Notes: generated from the letters alone by a model not told the origin. Counted from the first letter of the stretch, positions 37,064 through 45,582 are shown. The stretch is DNA of 64,000 bases from Halalkalibaculum roseum (GCF_011059145.1 NZ_JAALLT010000004.1:483715-547714), one strand, 5' to 3'. Numbers and translations are program-made.

Positions 37064-37102
37064 TGTGATATAACTCACACGAAAAAAGTGATGTACATCA
37101 TT
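37064..37102. promoter_or_regulatory. Pair of Crp-type operators upstream of the DJ-1-like gene
   Basis: TGTGATATAACTCACA at 37064-37079 is a nearly ideal Crp box, and AGTGATGTACATCATT at 37087-37102 is a weaker one with a perfect 12-base palindrome in its centre. The centres are 23 bases apart, and TAGCCT starts at 37124, again 29.5 bases from the second centre. Spacing and promoter layout equal those of 34889-34954. The first box starts one base after the regulator's stop codon. Confidence 0.78.
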
Positions 37103-37174
37103 TGATATCGCTGTACCAGCCATTAGCCTATTGGTTGTGATGTAAACATAATTTTTAAGTTACCCCTATACTTT

Positions 37175-37876
37175 ATGAATAAAGGAGATGTACTCTTTTT
37201 TGTTAATAGTCAAAATTCACCGGGTTCTTCTGAAAAATCCGGTGGCTTTCACCTTTCAGAGGCAGCATACCCATATAAGACAATAACCGAAGCCGGGTTC
37301 AAAGTTGATTTCGTATCCCCGGAAGGTGGTATTGCACCCTTTGACGGTGTTGACTTAGATGACACGGTTAATGATTGGTTTCTGAACGATAAAGCCGCCC
37401 GAAAGAAAATAACACAAACTCTTAGACCCGAGCAGATTACTTCCCATGATTATCCTGCTGTATATATTATCGGAAGTCTGGGTGCAATTAGTGATATAGA
37501 AAATAACGGTCCGCTGCAAACAATTGCCCAAACAATTTGGGAGAACCAAGGTATTGTAGCCTCCATCGGCTATGGTTATGCAGGGTTATTGAATGTAACT
37601 CTTTCCGATGGCAGCTACCTGATCGATGGTAAAAAGCTGGCTGCACCGGGTAATGAACCAAATGTTGCAGATAACGCCCTTTCATTTACCACAAAAATGC
37701 TTAGGGAGGAACTTGAAAAACGCGGAGCCGATATGGTCCGGGCTGAACCTGAAACAGACAGCGTTATTACTGACGGACGCCTGATCACGGGTTCTGGCAC
37801 TGCTTCCGCAAGCGCTATGGGACAAACTATTCTTAAAGAGTTTAAAAAATACTTATACCAGGTAGATCTCAGATAA
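37175..37876 (+). CDS. DJ-1/PfpI-superfamily protein without the nucleophile
   Basis: A 233-residue protein of the DJ-1/PfpI/Hsp31 fold: GFHLSEAAYPYKTITEAGFKVDFVSPEGG (conserved Glu29), YIIGSLGAISDI near residue 97 and VASIGYGYAGLLNV near 128. In active members these blocks read GGHGAMWD and VCHGPAAL with a nucleophilic Cys and a His; here the Cys is Gly132 and the His is Tyr133. So protease, chaperone-deglycase or glyoxalase III chemistry is not expected. It is the nearest gene downstream of the second Crp-type operator pair, 113 bases after the regulator gene. Confidence 0.82.
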   Translation: MNKGDVLFFVNSQNSPGSSEKSGGFHLSEAAYPYKTITEAGFKVDFVSPEGGIAPFDGVDLDDTVNDWFLNDKAARKKITQTLRPEQITSHDYPAVYIIGSLGAISDIENNGPLQTIAQTIWENQGIVASIGYGYAGLLNVTLSDGSYLIDGKKLAAPGNEPNVADNALSFTTKMLREELEKRGADMVRAEPETDSVITDGRLITGSGTASASAMGQTILKEFKKYLYQVDLR

Positions 37877-37940
37877 AAATGCCCTGATTAATTCGCGAGC
37901 AATAATCAAATTGCTCTTGATATAGAACTTTAGTCATAAA

Positions 37941-37969
37941 GCAGGAAGTTGCTGACTGCGGCTTCCTGC
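37941..37969. terminator. Hairpin behind the DJ-1-like gene
   Basis: An 8-base stem, GCAGGAAG and CTTCCTGC, with a 13-base loop, 65 bases after the stop. There is no T-run, so termination is only probable. The remaining bases to 38173 hold no gene and should include the promoter of the peptide transporter. Confidence 0.5.
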
Positions 37970-38173
37970 CATTATCATCACTTAATCCAAGTAATTTCCG
38001 GAGTATTCAGACTCTTTATCTGTTTCGCCTAATACTTCTGACGGTTTATACTAACAAATACCTTCCCGCATCTATATTCTTGCTTCACTTTAAAGGTTTA
38101 ATTATCATGCACGGCATCTTAAACGTGATTACGCCTTTAAAACAGCAAACCTAATTAAAACCAAAGGTATTAC

Positions 38174-39682
38174 ATGGCACAGGAACAGTCGGGAGCTATG
38201 AACGCCGCCAGCGGGAAGGGATTTTTTGGACATCCCCGAGGCTTGGCAACATTATTTTTCACAGAGCTCTGGGAGCGATTTAGTTATTACGGAATGCGCG
38301 CCCTGCTCGTGCTTTTCATGACGGCCGAGGCTATGGGCAGCAATCCCGGCCTTGGATTCAGCGTCGGTAAAGCAACAGCCATTTACGGGTTATATACCTT
38401 CTTTGTTTATGTATTGTCCCTGCCGGGCGGCTGGGTGGCCGATAAGTTATGGGGTCAAAGGAAGGCCGTTTTTGTAGGGGGCTGTATCATTGCCGCCGGA
38501 CACTTCAGTATGGCCGTACCGACTACCACCTTCTTTTTCATCGGATTGGCCCTGATTGTAATCGGTACCGGCTTGCTCAAGCCGAATGTAAGTTCCATGG
38601 TTGGCGACTTATATCCGGAAGGAGGAGCCCGTCGTGATGCAGGTTTCTCAATTTTCTACATGGGTATCAACGTGGGTGCTATTTTAGGTCCCCTGCTTTG
38701 CGGTATTCTTGGGGAAGGATACAACTGGCATTACGGCTTCTCTCTTGCAGGATTCGGTATGGTACTTGGACTGATCTCTTATAAATACGGATTCAAATTT
38801 CTAGGTGATGCAGGCGATCTGAAAACCGGTGAAAGTGAGGAAATACTTCAAAAGAGAAGCAAGAAATTCTATGGCATCCTATCCTTTATAACCGCCCTTC
38901 TGGTTATTTTTGGATTCCTTGTCTCATCAGGTGCCATTACTGTTACGCTTGAAGCAATGGCTGAGTACCTAGGGTATGCTGCCGTTGCCATTACCGTTGC
39001 ATTTTTTGCCTATATCATCTTCTTCGGAGGTCACACCTCTGAAGAGAAAAAGAAACTGGGCGTCATCTTCTGGCTCTTCATTCTGGCTGCAATTTTCTGG
39101 AGTGGTTTTGAACAGGCAGGATCCTCGCTAAACTTATTCGCAAAAGATTTGACCGATCGTGTAATTCTGGGTACGGAAGTTCCAGCCAGTACACTGCAGC
39201 TGATCAATCCCTTCTTTATTGTAATCTTTGCACCGATTTTTGGGTGGCTTTGGACCTGGCTAGCAAACCGTAATGCCAATCCATCCATACCGGTGAAATT
39301 CGGACTCGGTTTGCTGGGACTTGCTGCAGGTTTCTTTGTACTGTCTTGGGGTGCTGCCAATGCTACCGCTGCGAATCCCGTAACTCCTGCCTGGCTGGTA
39401 GTTACCTACTTTCTACATACCTGCGGTGAACTTGCACTCTCACCGGTTGGACTTTCATCTATGACCAAACTGGCACCGAAAAGCCGTGTCAGTCAGATGA
39501 TGGGAATCTGGTTTGTAGCTGCAGCTCTTGGCAACCTATTTGCCGGTATTATGGCGGGACAGCTCGAAACCCTTGCCCCAACAAACCTCTTCTGGAGCGT
39601 TGCGTTATTCGTTGGCGGCGGTGGAATCATCGCACTGCTTGCGAGTCCCGGCGTTAAAAAGCTGATGGGCGACGTAGAGTAA
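38174..39682 (+). CDS. POT/PTR-family peptide transporter
   Basis: A 502-residue proton-coupled oligopeptide transporter with about fourteen membrane segments. The ExxER motif of the family is intact in FFTELWERFSYYGMRALL near residue 35, and the FSIFYMGINVGAILGPLLCG block near residue 160 and the late CGELALSPVGLSSMTKLAP block near 417 are family signatures. It imports di- and tripeptides. It stands alone and is followed by a strong hairpin terminator. Confidence 0.93.
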   Translation: MAQEQSGAMNAASGKGFFGHPRGLATLFFTELWERFSYYGMRALLVLFMTAEAMGSNPGLGFSVGKATAIYGLYTFFVYVLSLPGGWVADKLWGQRKAVFVGGCIIAAGHFSMAVPTTTFFFIGLALIVIGTGLLKPNVSSMVGDLYPEGGARRDAGFSIFYMGINVGAILGPLLCGILGEGYNWHYGFSLAGFGMVLGLISYKYGFKFLGDAGDLKTGESEEILQKRSKKFYGILSFITALLVIFGFLVSSGAITVTLEAMAEYLGYAAVAITVAFFAYIIFFGGHTSEEKKKLGVIFWLFILAAIFWSGFEQAGSSLNLFAKDLTDRVILGTEVPASTLQLINPFFIVIFAPIFGWLWTWLANRNANPSIPVKFGLGLLGLAAGFFVLSWGAANATAANPVTPAWLVVTYFLHTCGELALSPVGLSSMTKLAPKSRVSQMMGIWFVAAALGNLFAGIMAGQLETLAPTNLFWSVALFVGGGGIIALLASPGVKKLMGDVE

Positions 39683-39715
39683 AAGCAAGATCTTTTTTAC
39701 GACTATAATGTTTCT

Positions 39716-39757
39716 AAACCACCCTTGGGTTCATGACCCTCCAAGGGTGGTTTTTTT
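39716..39757 (+). terminator. Intrinsic terminator of the peptide transporter gene
   Basis: A 13-base perfect stem, AAACCACCCTTGG and CCAAGGGTGGTTT, with a 12-base loop and a T-run to 39757. The loop and right arm contain ACCCTCCAAGGGT, linking it to the hairpin family at 26323 and 47072. It also stands at the end of the convergent beta-barrel gene. Confidence 0.8.
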
Positions 39758-39764
39758 GTATTGA

Positions 39765-40526
39765 TTATAGCTGCAACGCCAGTCCGCCACCTATAAATGT
39801 ACCCTGGCTTTCTACATCCAGTCCGGCATTAAGATCAAGCTGAAGAAATGACTTAACATGCTTGGTGAATCCGGCCTCGATATAGTGTTCATTAACTCCT
39901 TCACTATAAAATCCGGCATAACCACCATAGATCCCGATATTCGAATCCCCCGGCAAGGCATATCCGGGAGTGAGCGTTACTTTCCATACATCGGGAAACG
40001 GACCGACATCAAAAGTGTAACCTAAATTGGCAGAAATGCCGGCATAGTCGGTCAAACTGTAATCGGCCAGCAGGGCTGCTGAAGGTATCCACTCATCGGT
40101 CGTAAAATCGGTAGATCCTACCGGAATGGAAAGAGTGGTCAATCCTGATAGGCGCAAGTTACTACCGGGACGGTCGAAAAGTTTGAATTTCAGTCCCACC
40201 CCGGGATCAGGTACTCCGGTGAAATCGGTTGAAGGGAAGCTCTGAACTACAAATGAATTTAGCAACATTCTTAGCTCCACTCCGGATAAAAGACCGTTGC
40301 GAAAAACTAACTGTCCCAAACTGTACTGGTTGAGATCATTCACGGTAAAATATTCTACCCCAATTTCCAGATACGTGACTTTAGGCTCGACGATATAGGA
40401 ACCGTCTCCAATTCCTGGCCGATCAGGTGAGATATTATCCTGTGCCATTAGCGGTGCGCTAGCGGCAAATATCAGGAGGAATAGCAGACAAAACATGTTT
40501 CGACTAGTCGACATGGTGAAAATCAT
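39765..40526 (-). CDS. Predicted outer-membrane beta-barrel protein
   Basis: A 253-residue exported protein with a signal peptide ending in APLMAQDN and, after SPDRPGIGDGSYIV, a body of alternating hydrophobic and polar strands (YLEIGVEYFTV, GVELRMLLNSFVV, LRLSGLTTLSIPVGS, GISANLGYTFDVG) that ends in the aromatic-poor but barrel-like FIGGGLALQL. The DRPG start and overall pattern match the phenol-degradation MetA/transporter-like barrels of unknown function. ATG at 40526 or 40514 are both possible. The gene diverges from mnmE. Confidence 0.7.
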   Translation of the reverse strand: MIFTMSTSRNMFCLLFLLIFAASAPLMAQDNISPDRPGIGDGSYIVEPKVTYLEIGVEYFTVNDLNQYSLGQLVFRNGLLSGVELRMLLNSFVVQSFPSTDFTGVPDPGVGLKFKLFDRPGSNLRLSGLTTLSIPVGSTDFTTDEWIPSAALLADYSLTDYAGISANLGYTFDVGPFPDVWKVTLTPGYALPGDSNIGIYGGYAGFYSEGVNEHYIEAGFTKHVKSFLQLDLNAGLDVESQGTFIGGGLALQL

Positions 40527-40659
40527 TTTATGAATTAGATATTACCTTCATTCTAAATGCTTTCAATATAAATTGTACTGTTGACGTTCCTGCCTTTACG
40601 ATGGGAAGTAGTTAGCGGCTTCATTGTGCCTGCTAAAGACCTTATATTTAATAGTGCAA

Positions 40660-40689
40660 AGATGCCAAGTTTAGCAAAACTTGGCATCT
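40660..40689. repeat. Perfect hairpin in the 5' region of mnmE
   Basis: A perfect 13-base stem, AGATGCCAAGTTT and AAACTTGGCATCT, with loop AGCA, ending 33 bases before the mnmE start. It sits between two divergent genes, so it cannot be a normal 3' terminator of either. It is either a 5'UTR structure, an operator or a dispersed hairpin repeat. Confidence 0.65.
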
Positions 40690-40722
40690 CGGTTTATCAG
40701 TCAAATTTAGAATGATTCGTTC

Positions 40723-42108
40723 ATGAACAAGGAGTTGAAGATTATCCAGAAAGAGCCTATTGCTGCTATTGCCACCCCTGTAGGGGAAGGCGGCATAGCT
40801 GTCATCCGTGTCTCGGGCAACGAGGCTATTGCCAAGGTAAACCGCGCTTTTGATGGGAAAGACCTCCGGGATCAGAAATCCCACACCGTTCATTTTGGTA
40901 ACATCATAGACCAATCTGGAAAAGTTATTGATGAAGTGCTGGTTACGCTGTTTCATTCCCCAAGATCCTATACGGGTGAGGAAACGGTAGAGATATCCTG
41001 TCACGGCGGGGTGTTAGTTACCCAGCAGGTGCTGGAGACCATTCTGGAACTGAACATACGCTCGGCAGAGCCCGGCGAGTTTACACAGCGGGCTTTTCTC
41101 AACGGTAAGATGGAATTGAGCCAGGCTGAAGCTGTTGCCGATCTCATTCATGCCAAAAGTAAAAAAGCACTGGATGCAGCTCACCAGCAGCTGGAAGGAC
41201 GCCTAGGCGAACATATCAAAACCTTCCGACAGCAGATCATCGATGCCACGGCCATGGTAGAGCTTGAGCTCGACTTCATTGAAGAAGATGTGGAATTTGC
41301 CAACAAGGAAGAACTGGAAGAGCTGCTTATGGATCTGGATAAAGAGATTGATAACCTGCTATCAACCTACGAAGCAGGTCGCCTGGTCAAACACGGGGTG
41401 AAAACCGTCTTTATCGGCTTGCCCAATGCCGGGAAGTCAACGCTGCTTAACACCCTTGTGGGTAAGGATCGGGCCATCGTCACCGAAATTGCAGGTACCA
41501 CTCGAGACACCATCGATGTAGACTGGAGCTACGACGGACTCCTGTTCAAACTTATCGATACCGCCGGTTTAAGGGAAACCGAAGATGTAATAGAAGCCGA
41601 AGGGGTCAGGCGTTCTCAGAAAGCTTTTGAGGAGGCAGATCTGGCCGTCTACCTAAAGGATTTATCCAAACCTTTCGCTCCGGAAGAACGAGAGGACCTT
41701 GGCGGTTTTCAGAAGAAAGCAGGTGATACCCCCTTTGTACTCGTGGGCACCAAAAAAGATATAGAACTTGAAAAAGAGGAAGAACGTCTGGATTATGATT
41801 TGAAAATTTCGGCACTGGAAGGCGAAAAGATTGAAGAACTAAAAAAACTGATGAAACAGCGGGCCTTGGAAAACAAGCATTACGATGCTTCCAGCCTGCT
41901 TGTAACCTCTTCGCGTCACCGGGATGCCCTTCTCAAAGCCCAGGAACATGTTCGCAGCGCACTACAGGCTCTGGACCGTGGTATGACAGGTGATTTCCTA
42001 TCCATTGACCTTCGCGCTGCACTTAATGAGCTGGGGACCATCACCGGCGAAATCACCAATGAGGATGTGCTTGACAGCATTTTTTCGAGGTTTTGTATCG
42101 GTAAATAG
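40723..42108 (+). CDS. mnmE: tRNA modification GTPase MnmE
   Basis: A 461-residue GTPase that with MnmG makes cmnm5-uridine at tRNA position 34. The N-terminal folate-binding domain has PIAAIATPVGEGGIAVIRVSG, a helical domain surrounds the G domain, and the G motifs are G1 GLPNAGKST, the G2 region GTTRDT, G3 DTAGLRET and G4 GTKKD (Thr where most have Asn in NKxD). The C-terminus ends in the conserved FCIGK whose Cys is used in modification. Complete and of normal length. Confidence 0.96.
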   Translation: MNKELKIIQKEPIAAIATPVGEGGIAVIRVSGNEAIAKVNRAFDGKDLRDQKSHTVHFGNIIDQSGKVIDEVLVTLFHSPRSYTGEETVEISCHGGVLVTQQVLETILELNIRSAEPGEFTQRAFLNGKMELSQAEAVADLIHAKSKKALDAAHQQLEGRLGEHIKTFRQQIIDATAMVELELDFIEEDVEFANKEELEELLMDLDKEIDNLLSTYEAGRLVKHGVKTVFIGLPNAGKSTLLNTLVGKDRAIVTEIAGTTRDTIDVDWSYDGLLFKLIDTAGLRETEDVIEAEGVRRSQKAFEEADLAVYLKDLSKPFAPEEREDLGGFQKKAGDTPFVLVGTKKDIELEKEEERLDYDLKISALEGEKIEELKKLMKQRALENKHYDASSLLVTSSRHRDALLKAQEHVRSALQALDRGMTGDFLSIDLRAALNELGTITGEITNEDVLDSIFSRFCIGK

Positions 42109-42146
42109 AGGAGAATAATCTAATAATATTTATTTCCTATAGAAGA

Positions 42147-42199
42147 AAAGGCACGCGTTCCGGTTGCATTACTATCATGCAAACAAGATGCGTGCCTTT
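42147..42199 (+). terminator. Nested two-stem hairpin behind mnmE
   Basis: An outer 10-base stem, AAAGGCACGC and GCGTGCCTTT, encloses a symmetric 7/7 internal loop and an inner 6-base stem, TTGCAT and ATGCAA. It starts 38 bases after the mnmE stop. It may be an atypical terminator or a small structured RNA; the T-run is only three bases. Confidence 0.5.
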
Positions 42200-42362
42200 A
42201 GCAAAGATTAGAATTTAGTACAAACCTTTTCCGGTTTGTACTATTCCCAGGTTCTAAAAATCAGCTCACCGAAATAACGTCCAAAAAACCGGCATGTAAT
42301 ATTTCCTTGATCAGTAATGTTCCGTTGACCTTCTGACCAAAATCACCAGATTTATTGTAAAT

Positions 42363-42395
42363 AAAAAAGCCCTGCCTCAAGAATGAGACAGGGCT
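42363..42395 (-). terminator. Intrinsic terminator of secG
   Basis: On the minus strand, AGCCCTG and CAGGGCT pair as the base of a stem extended by CTC and GAG, followed by six T residues (42363-42368). It lies 26 bases after the secG stop. Confidence 0.8.
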
Positions 42396-42421
42396 GAATA
42401 AAAATTTAGACTAAATAACTG

Positions 42422-42838
42422 CTAGTTGCTTCCTCCATCATCTGAACCGGAAGCATCTCCATCAGACCCGGAACCTTGATTCTGCTGTTGAGGTAGCTCG
42501 GGGACAGCGGAAGGCGTTTGGGACTGATTGTCAAGCCCTCCATTGTCCTGCACAGGTTGTTCAACTCCGCTTTGTTGCACGGCACTTTGTGTTGATCCAC
42601 CGGCATCGATTGCAAAGTTTGCCAATACACACAGAACCAATAAAGCGGTTCCCAGTACGGTTGTCGATTTCGACAAGAGGTCGGCCGTTCTACGGGCTCC
42701 AAGTCCGGCTCCTCCGCTCAGTGATCCGCCGGCGATACCGCCTGACAAACCGGATCCTTTACCTGGTTGCAGTAAAATAACAATCGTCAATAGTATGCAG
42801 ATCAAAACGATCAGCGTAAGTATGGTATAGTAAAGCAT
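42422..42838 (-). CDS. secG: Protein-export membrane protein SecG
   Basis: A 138-residue subunit of the SecYEG translocon with two membrane segments: residues 2-24 (LYYTILTLIVLICILLTIVILL) and about 55-75, joined by the family loop QPGKGSGLSGGIAGG and a cytoplasmic RRTADLLSKST motif. A low-complexity tail rich in Gly, Gln, Ser and Asp follows, common in Bacteroidota SecG. ATG at 42838 fits the family; an ATG at 42916 adds 26 unlikely residues. It is divergent from the MscS-like gene. Confidence 0.92.
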   Translation of the reverse strand: MLYYTILTLIVLICILLTIVILLQPGKGSGLSGGIAGGSLSGGAGLGARRTADLLSKSTTVLGTALLVLCVLANFAIDAGGSTQSAVQQSGVEQPVQDNGGLDNQSQTPSAVPELPQQQNQGSGSDGDASGSDDGGSN

Positions 42839-42988
42839 AATTTTATTTTGTACGGGTGAATTTCGAACTAGTAAAGGTACCCAAAATTCCGTTTTTTTAC
42901 AACGAAGGGTAATCAATTAATTTTGCTGCTTGCGCAAGCAGTCTGTATACCGTATTTAAACCTTATAGTTTAATAATTATTGCCGTAA

Positions 42989-43876
42989 ATGGATCTAGAA
43001 AGTCTTAACCAGGAGTTCTCAACGTTTATTGAGCAATTTCCCAGTATTTCCTACCAGATTGCCGCAACGATAATCGTTATTTTGGGACTATGGCTGATTC
43101 GTCTGATTGCCGTTAGAATCATCAATAAAAAGATCGACGATGAGAAGCTACAGTATAAATGGCGTAAGAACCTGACTTATGTATCCGGCTTTCTTGGACT
43201 TTTTATCATCGGCAGCATTTGGTCGGACGGATTTAAATCGTTTTCTACTTTTCTTGGTCTTCTCAGTGCCGGTCTTGCCATCGCCCTCAAGGACCCGGTC
43301 TCGGATTTTGCGGGATGGGCCTTTATTTTATGGCGCAAGCCTTTTGAGGTAGGCGATCGTATTCAAATTGGAGATGTAAAAGGGGATGTAATTGATGTCA
43401 GGCTCTTTAAATTTACAGTCCTTGAGATCGGAAACTGGGTGCATGCCGACCAGAGCACCGGACGTGTTGTACATGTATCGAATCACAAGGTTTTTACCGA
43501 TTCTCTCGCCAACTATACCAGTGACTTTGAATTTATCTGGAATGAAATCCAGGTTCTCATAACCTTCGAAAGCGACTGGAAAAAAGCTAAGAAAATACTG
43601 CAAGAAATTGCTGATAAACACCTGAAAGATTTTGTAAATGAAGCAGAGCGACAGGTAAAACGGGCAACAAAATCCTATCTTATTCACTACCGCTACCTGA
43701 CCCCCATCGTTTATACGGATGTGCTAGACAGCGGCGTAAATCTTACTATTCGACACTTAACCAACCCGAGGACACGTCGCAAGGTTAGTCAGGCGATCTG
43801 GGAAGATATATTGGACCGATTTGATGAACACGACAATATTGATCTGGCTTATCCTACGATGCGGATCGAACGTTGA
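42989..43876 (+). CDS. Small-conductance mechanosensitive channel (MscS family)
   Basis: A 295-residue channel with three N-terminal membrane segments (about 20-115), the pore-lining helix (SAGLAIALKDPVSDFAGWAFI) and the cytoplasmic beta domain with PFEVGDRIQIGDVKGDVIDV and VSNHKVFTDSLANYT. The channel opens under membrane tension to release solutes after osmotic downshock. The C-terminal vestibule part is intact. Its stop is two bases from the stop of the convergent SRAP-family gene. Confidence 0.9.
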   Translation: MDLESLNQEFSTFIEQFPSISYQIAATIIVILGLWLIRLIAVRIINKKIDDEKLQYKWRKNLTYVSGFLGLFIIGSIWSDGFKSFSTFLGLLSAGLAIALKDPVSDFAGWAFILWRKPFEVGDRIQIGDVKGDVIDVRLFKFTVLEIGNWVHADQSTGRVVHVSNHKVFTDSLANYTSDFEFIWNEIQVLITFESDWKKAKKILQEIADKHLKDFVNEAERQVKRATKSYLIHYRYLTPIVYTDVLDSGVNLTIRHLTNPRTRRKVSQAIWEDILDRFDEHDNIDLAYPTMRIER

Positions 43877-43878
43877 TC

Positions 43879-44550
43879 CTATTTTGGAATAGGCTGAATA
43901 AGCTCCGGGCCCTGGCTGTTTAGATCGGCGACCTTTTCGGATACCCTGTTTACCGCCATTTCCGTCATCCCCAGTGGCTGCAATAGTTTTTTAAGATCTT
44001 CTGCATCCGCATCTTTATTCAACCACTGCTCATAATCATCGGGCTGCAGTATTACCGGCATGCGGTCATCAACAGGTTGAACCAGCGCATTGGCTTGGGT
44101 GGTCAGAAGCGTAAATGAGTAGACATCCCGTCCGCTCCCTGACTGCCAGACGGAATACAAACCTGCAAATCCGGCAATCTCACGGGCCAGCAACCGGATA
44201 TAAAAAGGGGTGCTTTTCTTTTCGGATGTCTTCCATTTATAAAACCCATTGGCGGGAACAATGCACCGACGTTTCCCAAAACATTCACTTAGCCACTCAT
44301 CTTCTTCAACCTCTTCCGACTTGGCTTGGTAATGTTTCTTTCCTTCACTTTCGGCATCCGCATTTTCGGGTATCAGTCCCCACTGAAAGTTGTAAATTTT
44401 TCTTTCCTCCTGTTCTTCATATACCACCGGCATAAGCGATCCAGGACTTATATTGTAGTCGGGCTCAAAAAATTCATCCCGATGTGTCGAAACCTGAAAC
44501 TCTTCTTCAATAACACTTTTTTCACTGTGTCGTGCTAGTCGCTCACTCAT
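43879..44550 (-). CDS. SRAP (YedK/HMCES-like) family protein with a degenerate active site
   Basis: A 223-residue protein that follows the SRAP fold throughout: YNISPGSLMPVV, FQWGLIPE, RRCIVPANGFYKWK and RMPVILQPDDYEQWL are in family order. SRAP proteins crosslink abasic sites in single-stranded DNA through Cys2, helped by Asn, Glu and His (2, 75, 105, 160 in E. coli YedK). Here residue 2 is Ser, 75 is Gln, 105 is Lys (GFYKW instead of GFYEW) and the His before DRMP is Asp161. The ATG is well placed, so this is no start error. Covalent crosslinking is not expected. Confidence 0.85.
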   Translation of the reverse strand: MSERLARHSEKSVIEEEFQVSTHRDEFFEPDYNISPGSLMPVVYEEQEERKIYNFQWGLIPENADAESEGKKHYQAKSEEVEEDEWLSECFGKRRCIVPANGFYKWKTSEKKSTPFYIRLLAREIAGFAGLYSVWQSGSGRDVYSFTLLTTQANALVQPVDDRMPVILQPDDYEQWLNKDADAEDLKKLLQPLGMTEMAVNRVSEKVADLNSQGPELIQPIPK

Positions 44551-44643
44551 TGTAAACCGGTTATGTTAAATTAAATTTGCTGATGGTGTCAAAGAGGTAT
44601 TTATTCTAATCAACTTTCAAAGATAACAGATTGTTTCGTGGCT

Positions 44644-45582
44644 ATGAATATTTTTGTCAACCATGAAGAGCAGCGGCTAAGAGCCGGCTGGCGGATATTT
44701 TTGCAGTTTATATTATTCGTGCTGCTTGTTTTTGGATTTATGCTTGTCAGAAATGTGCTGAGTATCGCGCCGTTGAAAATCTACGATGCCCTACTCATGT
44801 GCTCTGCAGGAATCCTCAGCGTGTGGATTGCCACCCGGCTTTGGGATAAACGTGCTTTCAGTGATTACGGACTGGCAAGCAACCGTCTTTGGTTTCGTGA
44901 GCTGGGTTTTGGGCTCCTGCTTGGTTTGGCAGCAATGAGCCTGATTTTTGTGATTCAATGGTCTGCCGGCTGGATTGAAATAACCGGCTACGGCTGGGAG
45001 AGGTCTTCCACTATCCCCTACCTGGTATGGATCTTAAGCTATTTTATGGCAATGCTCATCGTCGGTTTTTACGAAGAGCTGATTTTCCGAGGCTACCAAA
45101 TCATCAACTTGGTAGAAGGCTTTCGTTCTGAAAGAGTCAGCCTGTTCAAAGCGGCTTTGCTTGCTGTTCTAATAAGCTCAACGATCTTTGGTCTGCTTCA
45201 TGCCGGGAATCCCAATGCAACGATCATTTCTACTGTCAATATCGTATTTGCAGGTGTCATGCTGGCTGTGCCATTTTTGGTCACAGGTAGACTTGGCATC
45301 TCTGTGGGAATTCATATTTCCTGGAATTTTGTTCAGGGGGGGTTATTAGGATTTGCCGTTAGCGGTACTCCTTTCAGAGGGTCACTGGTTCAAATCAGGC
45401 AGGGAGGAGAAAAGTATCTCACAGGCGGCAGTTTTGGTCCGGAAGCAGGCCTGATTGGAATATTCGGCATGCTGTTCATATTGGCAATTTTTTTCGTTTA
45501 TACACGTAGAAATAGTGAAGGCCTGAAGGTTCATTCATCCTTTAAAAATGGTGCATCAAAATCTGTGAATCAGGATGAGTGA
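44644..45582 (+). CDS. CPBP-family intramembrane metalloprotease
   Basis: A 312-residue membrane protein of the Abi/Rce1-like CPBP family with about eight segments. The zinc-binding motifs are visible: GFYEELIFRGYQI (EExxxR), FGLLHAGNPNA and the late HISWNFVQGGLLGF. Such proteins cleave or shelter membrane substrates, for example bacteriocin self-immunity, but the substrate is unknown. A GTG at 44638 is an alternative start. It diverges from the SRAP gene. Confidence 0.87.
   Translation: MNIFVNHEEQRLRAGWRIFLQFILFVLLVFGFMLVRNVLSIAPLKIYDALLMCSAGILSVWIATRLWDKRAFSDYGLASNRLWFRELGFGLLLGLAAMSLIFVIQWSAGWIEITGYGWERSSTIPYLVWILSYFMAMLIVGFYEELIFRGYQIINLVEGFRSERVSLFKAALLAVLISSTIFGLLHAGNPNATIISTVNIVFAGVMLAVPFLVTGRLGISVGIHISWNFVQGGLLGFAVSGTPFRGSLVQIRQGGEKYLTGGSFGPEAGLIGIFGMLFILAIFFVYTRRNSEGLKVHSSFKNGASKSVNQDE

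Larger units (their letters stand above)
42109..42421. other. Intergenic region between mnmE and secG with two structured elements
   Basis: About 310 bases between convergent genes. A nested hairpin (42147-42199) follows mnmE and the secG terminator lies at 42363-42395. I see no open frame in the 150 bases between them. Confidence 0.6.
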
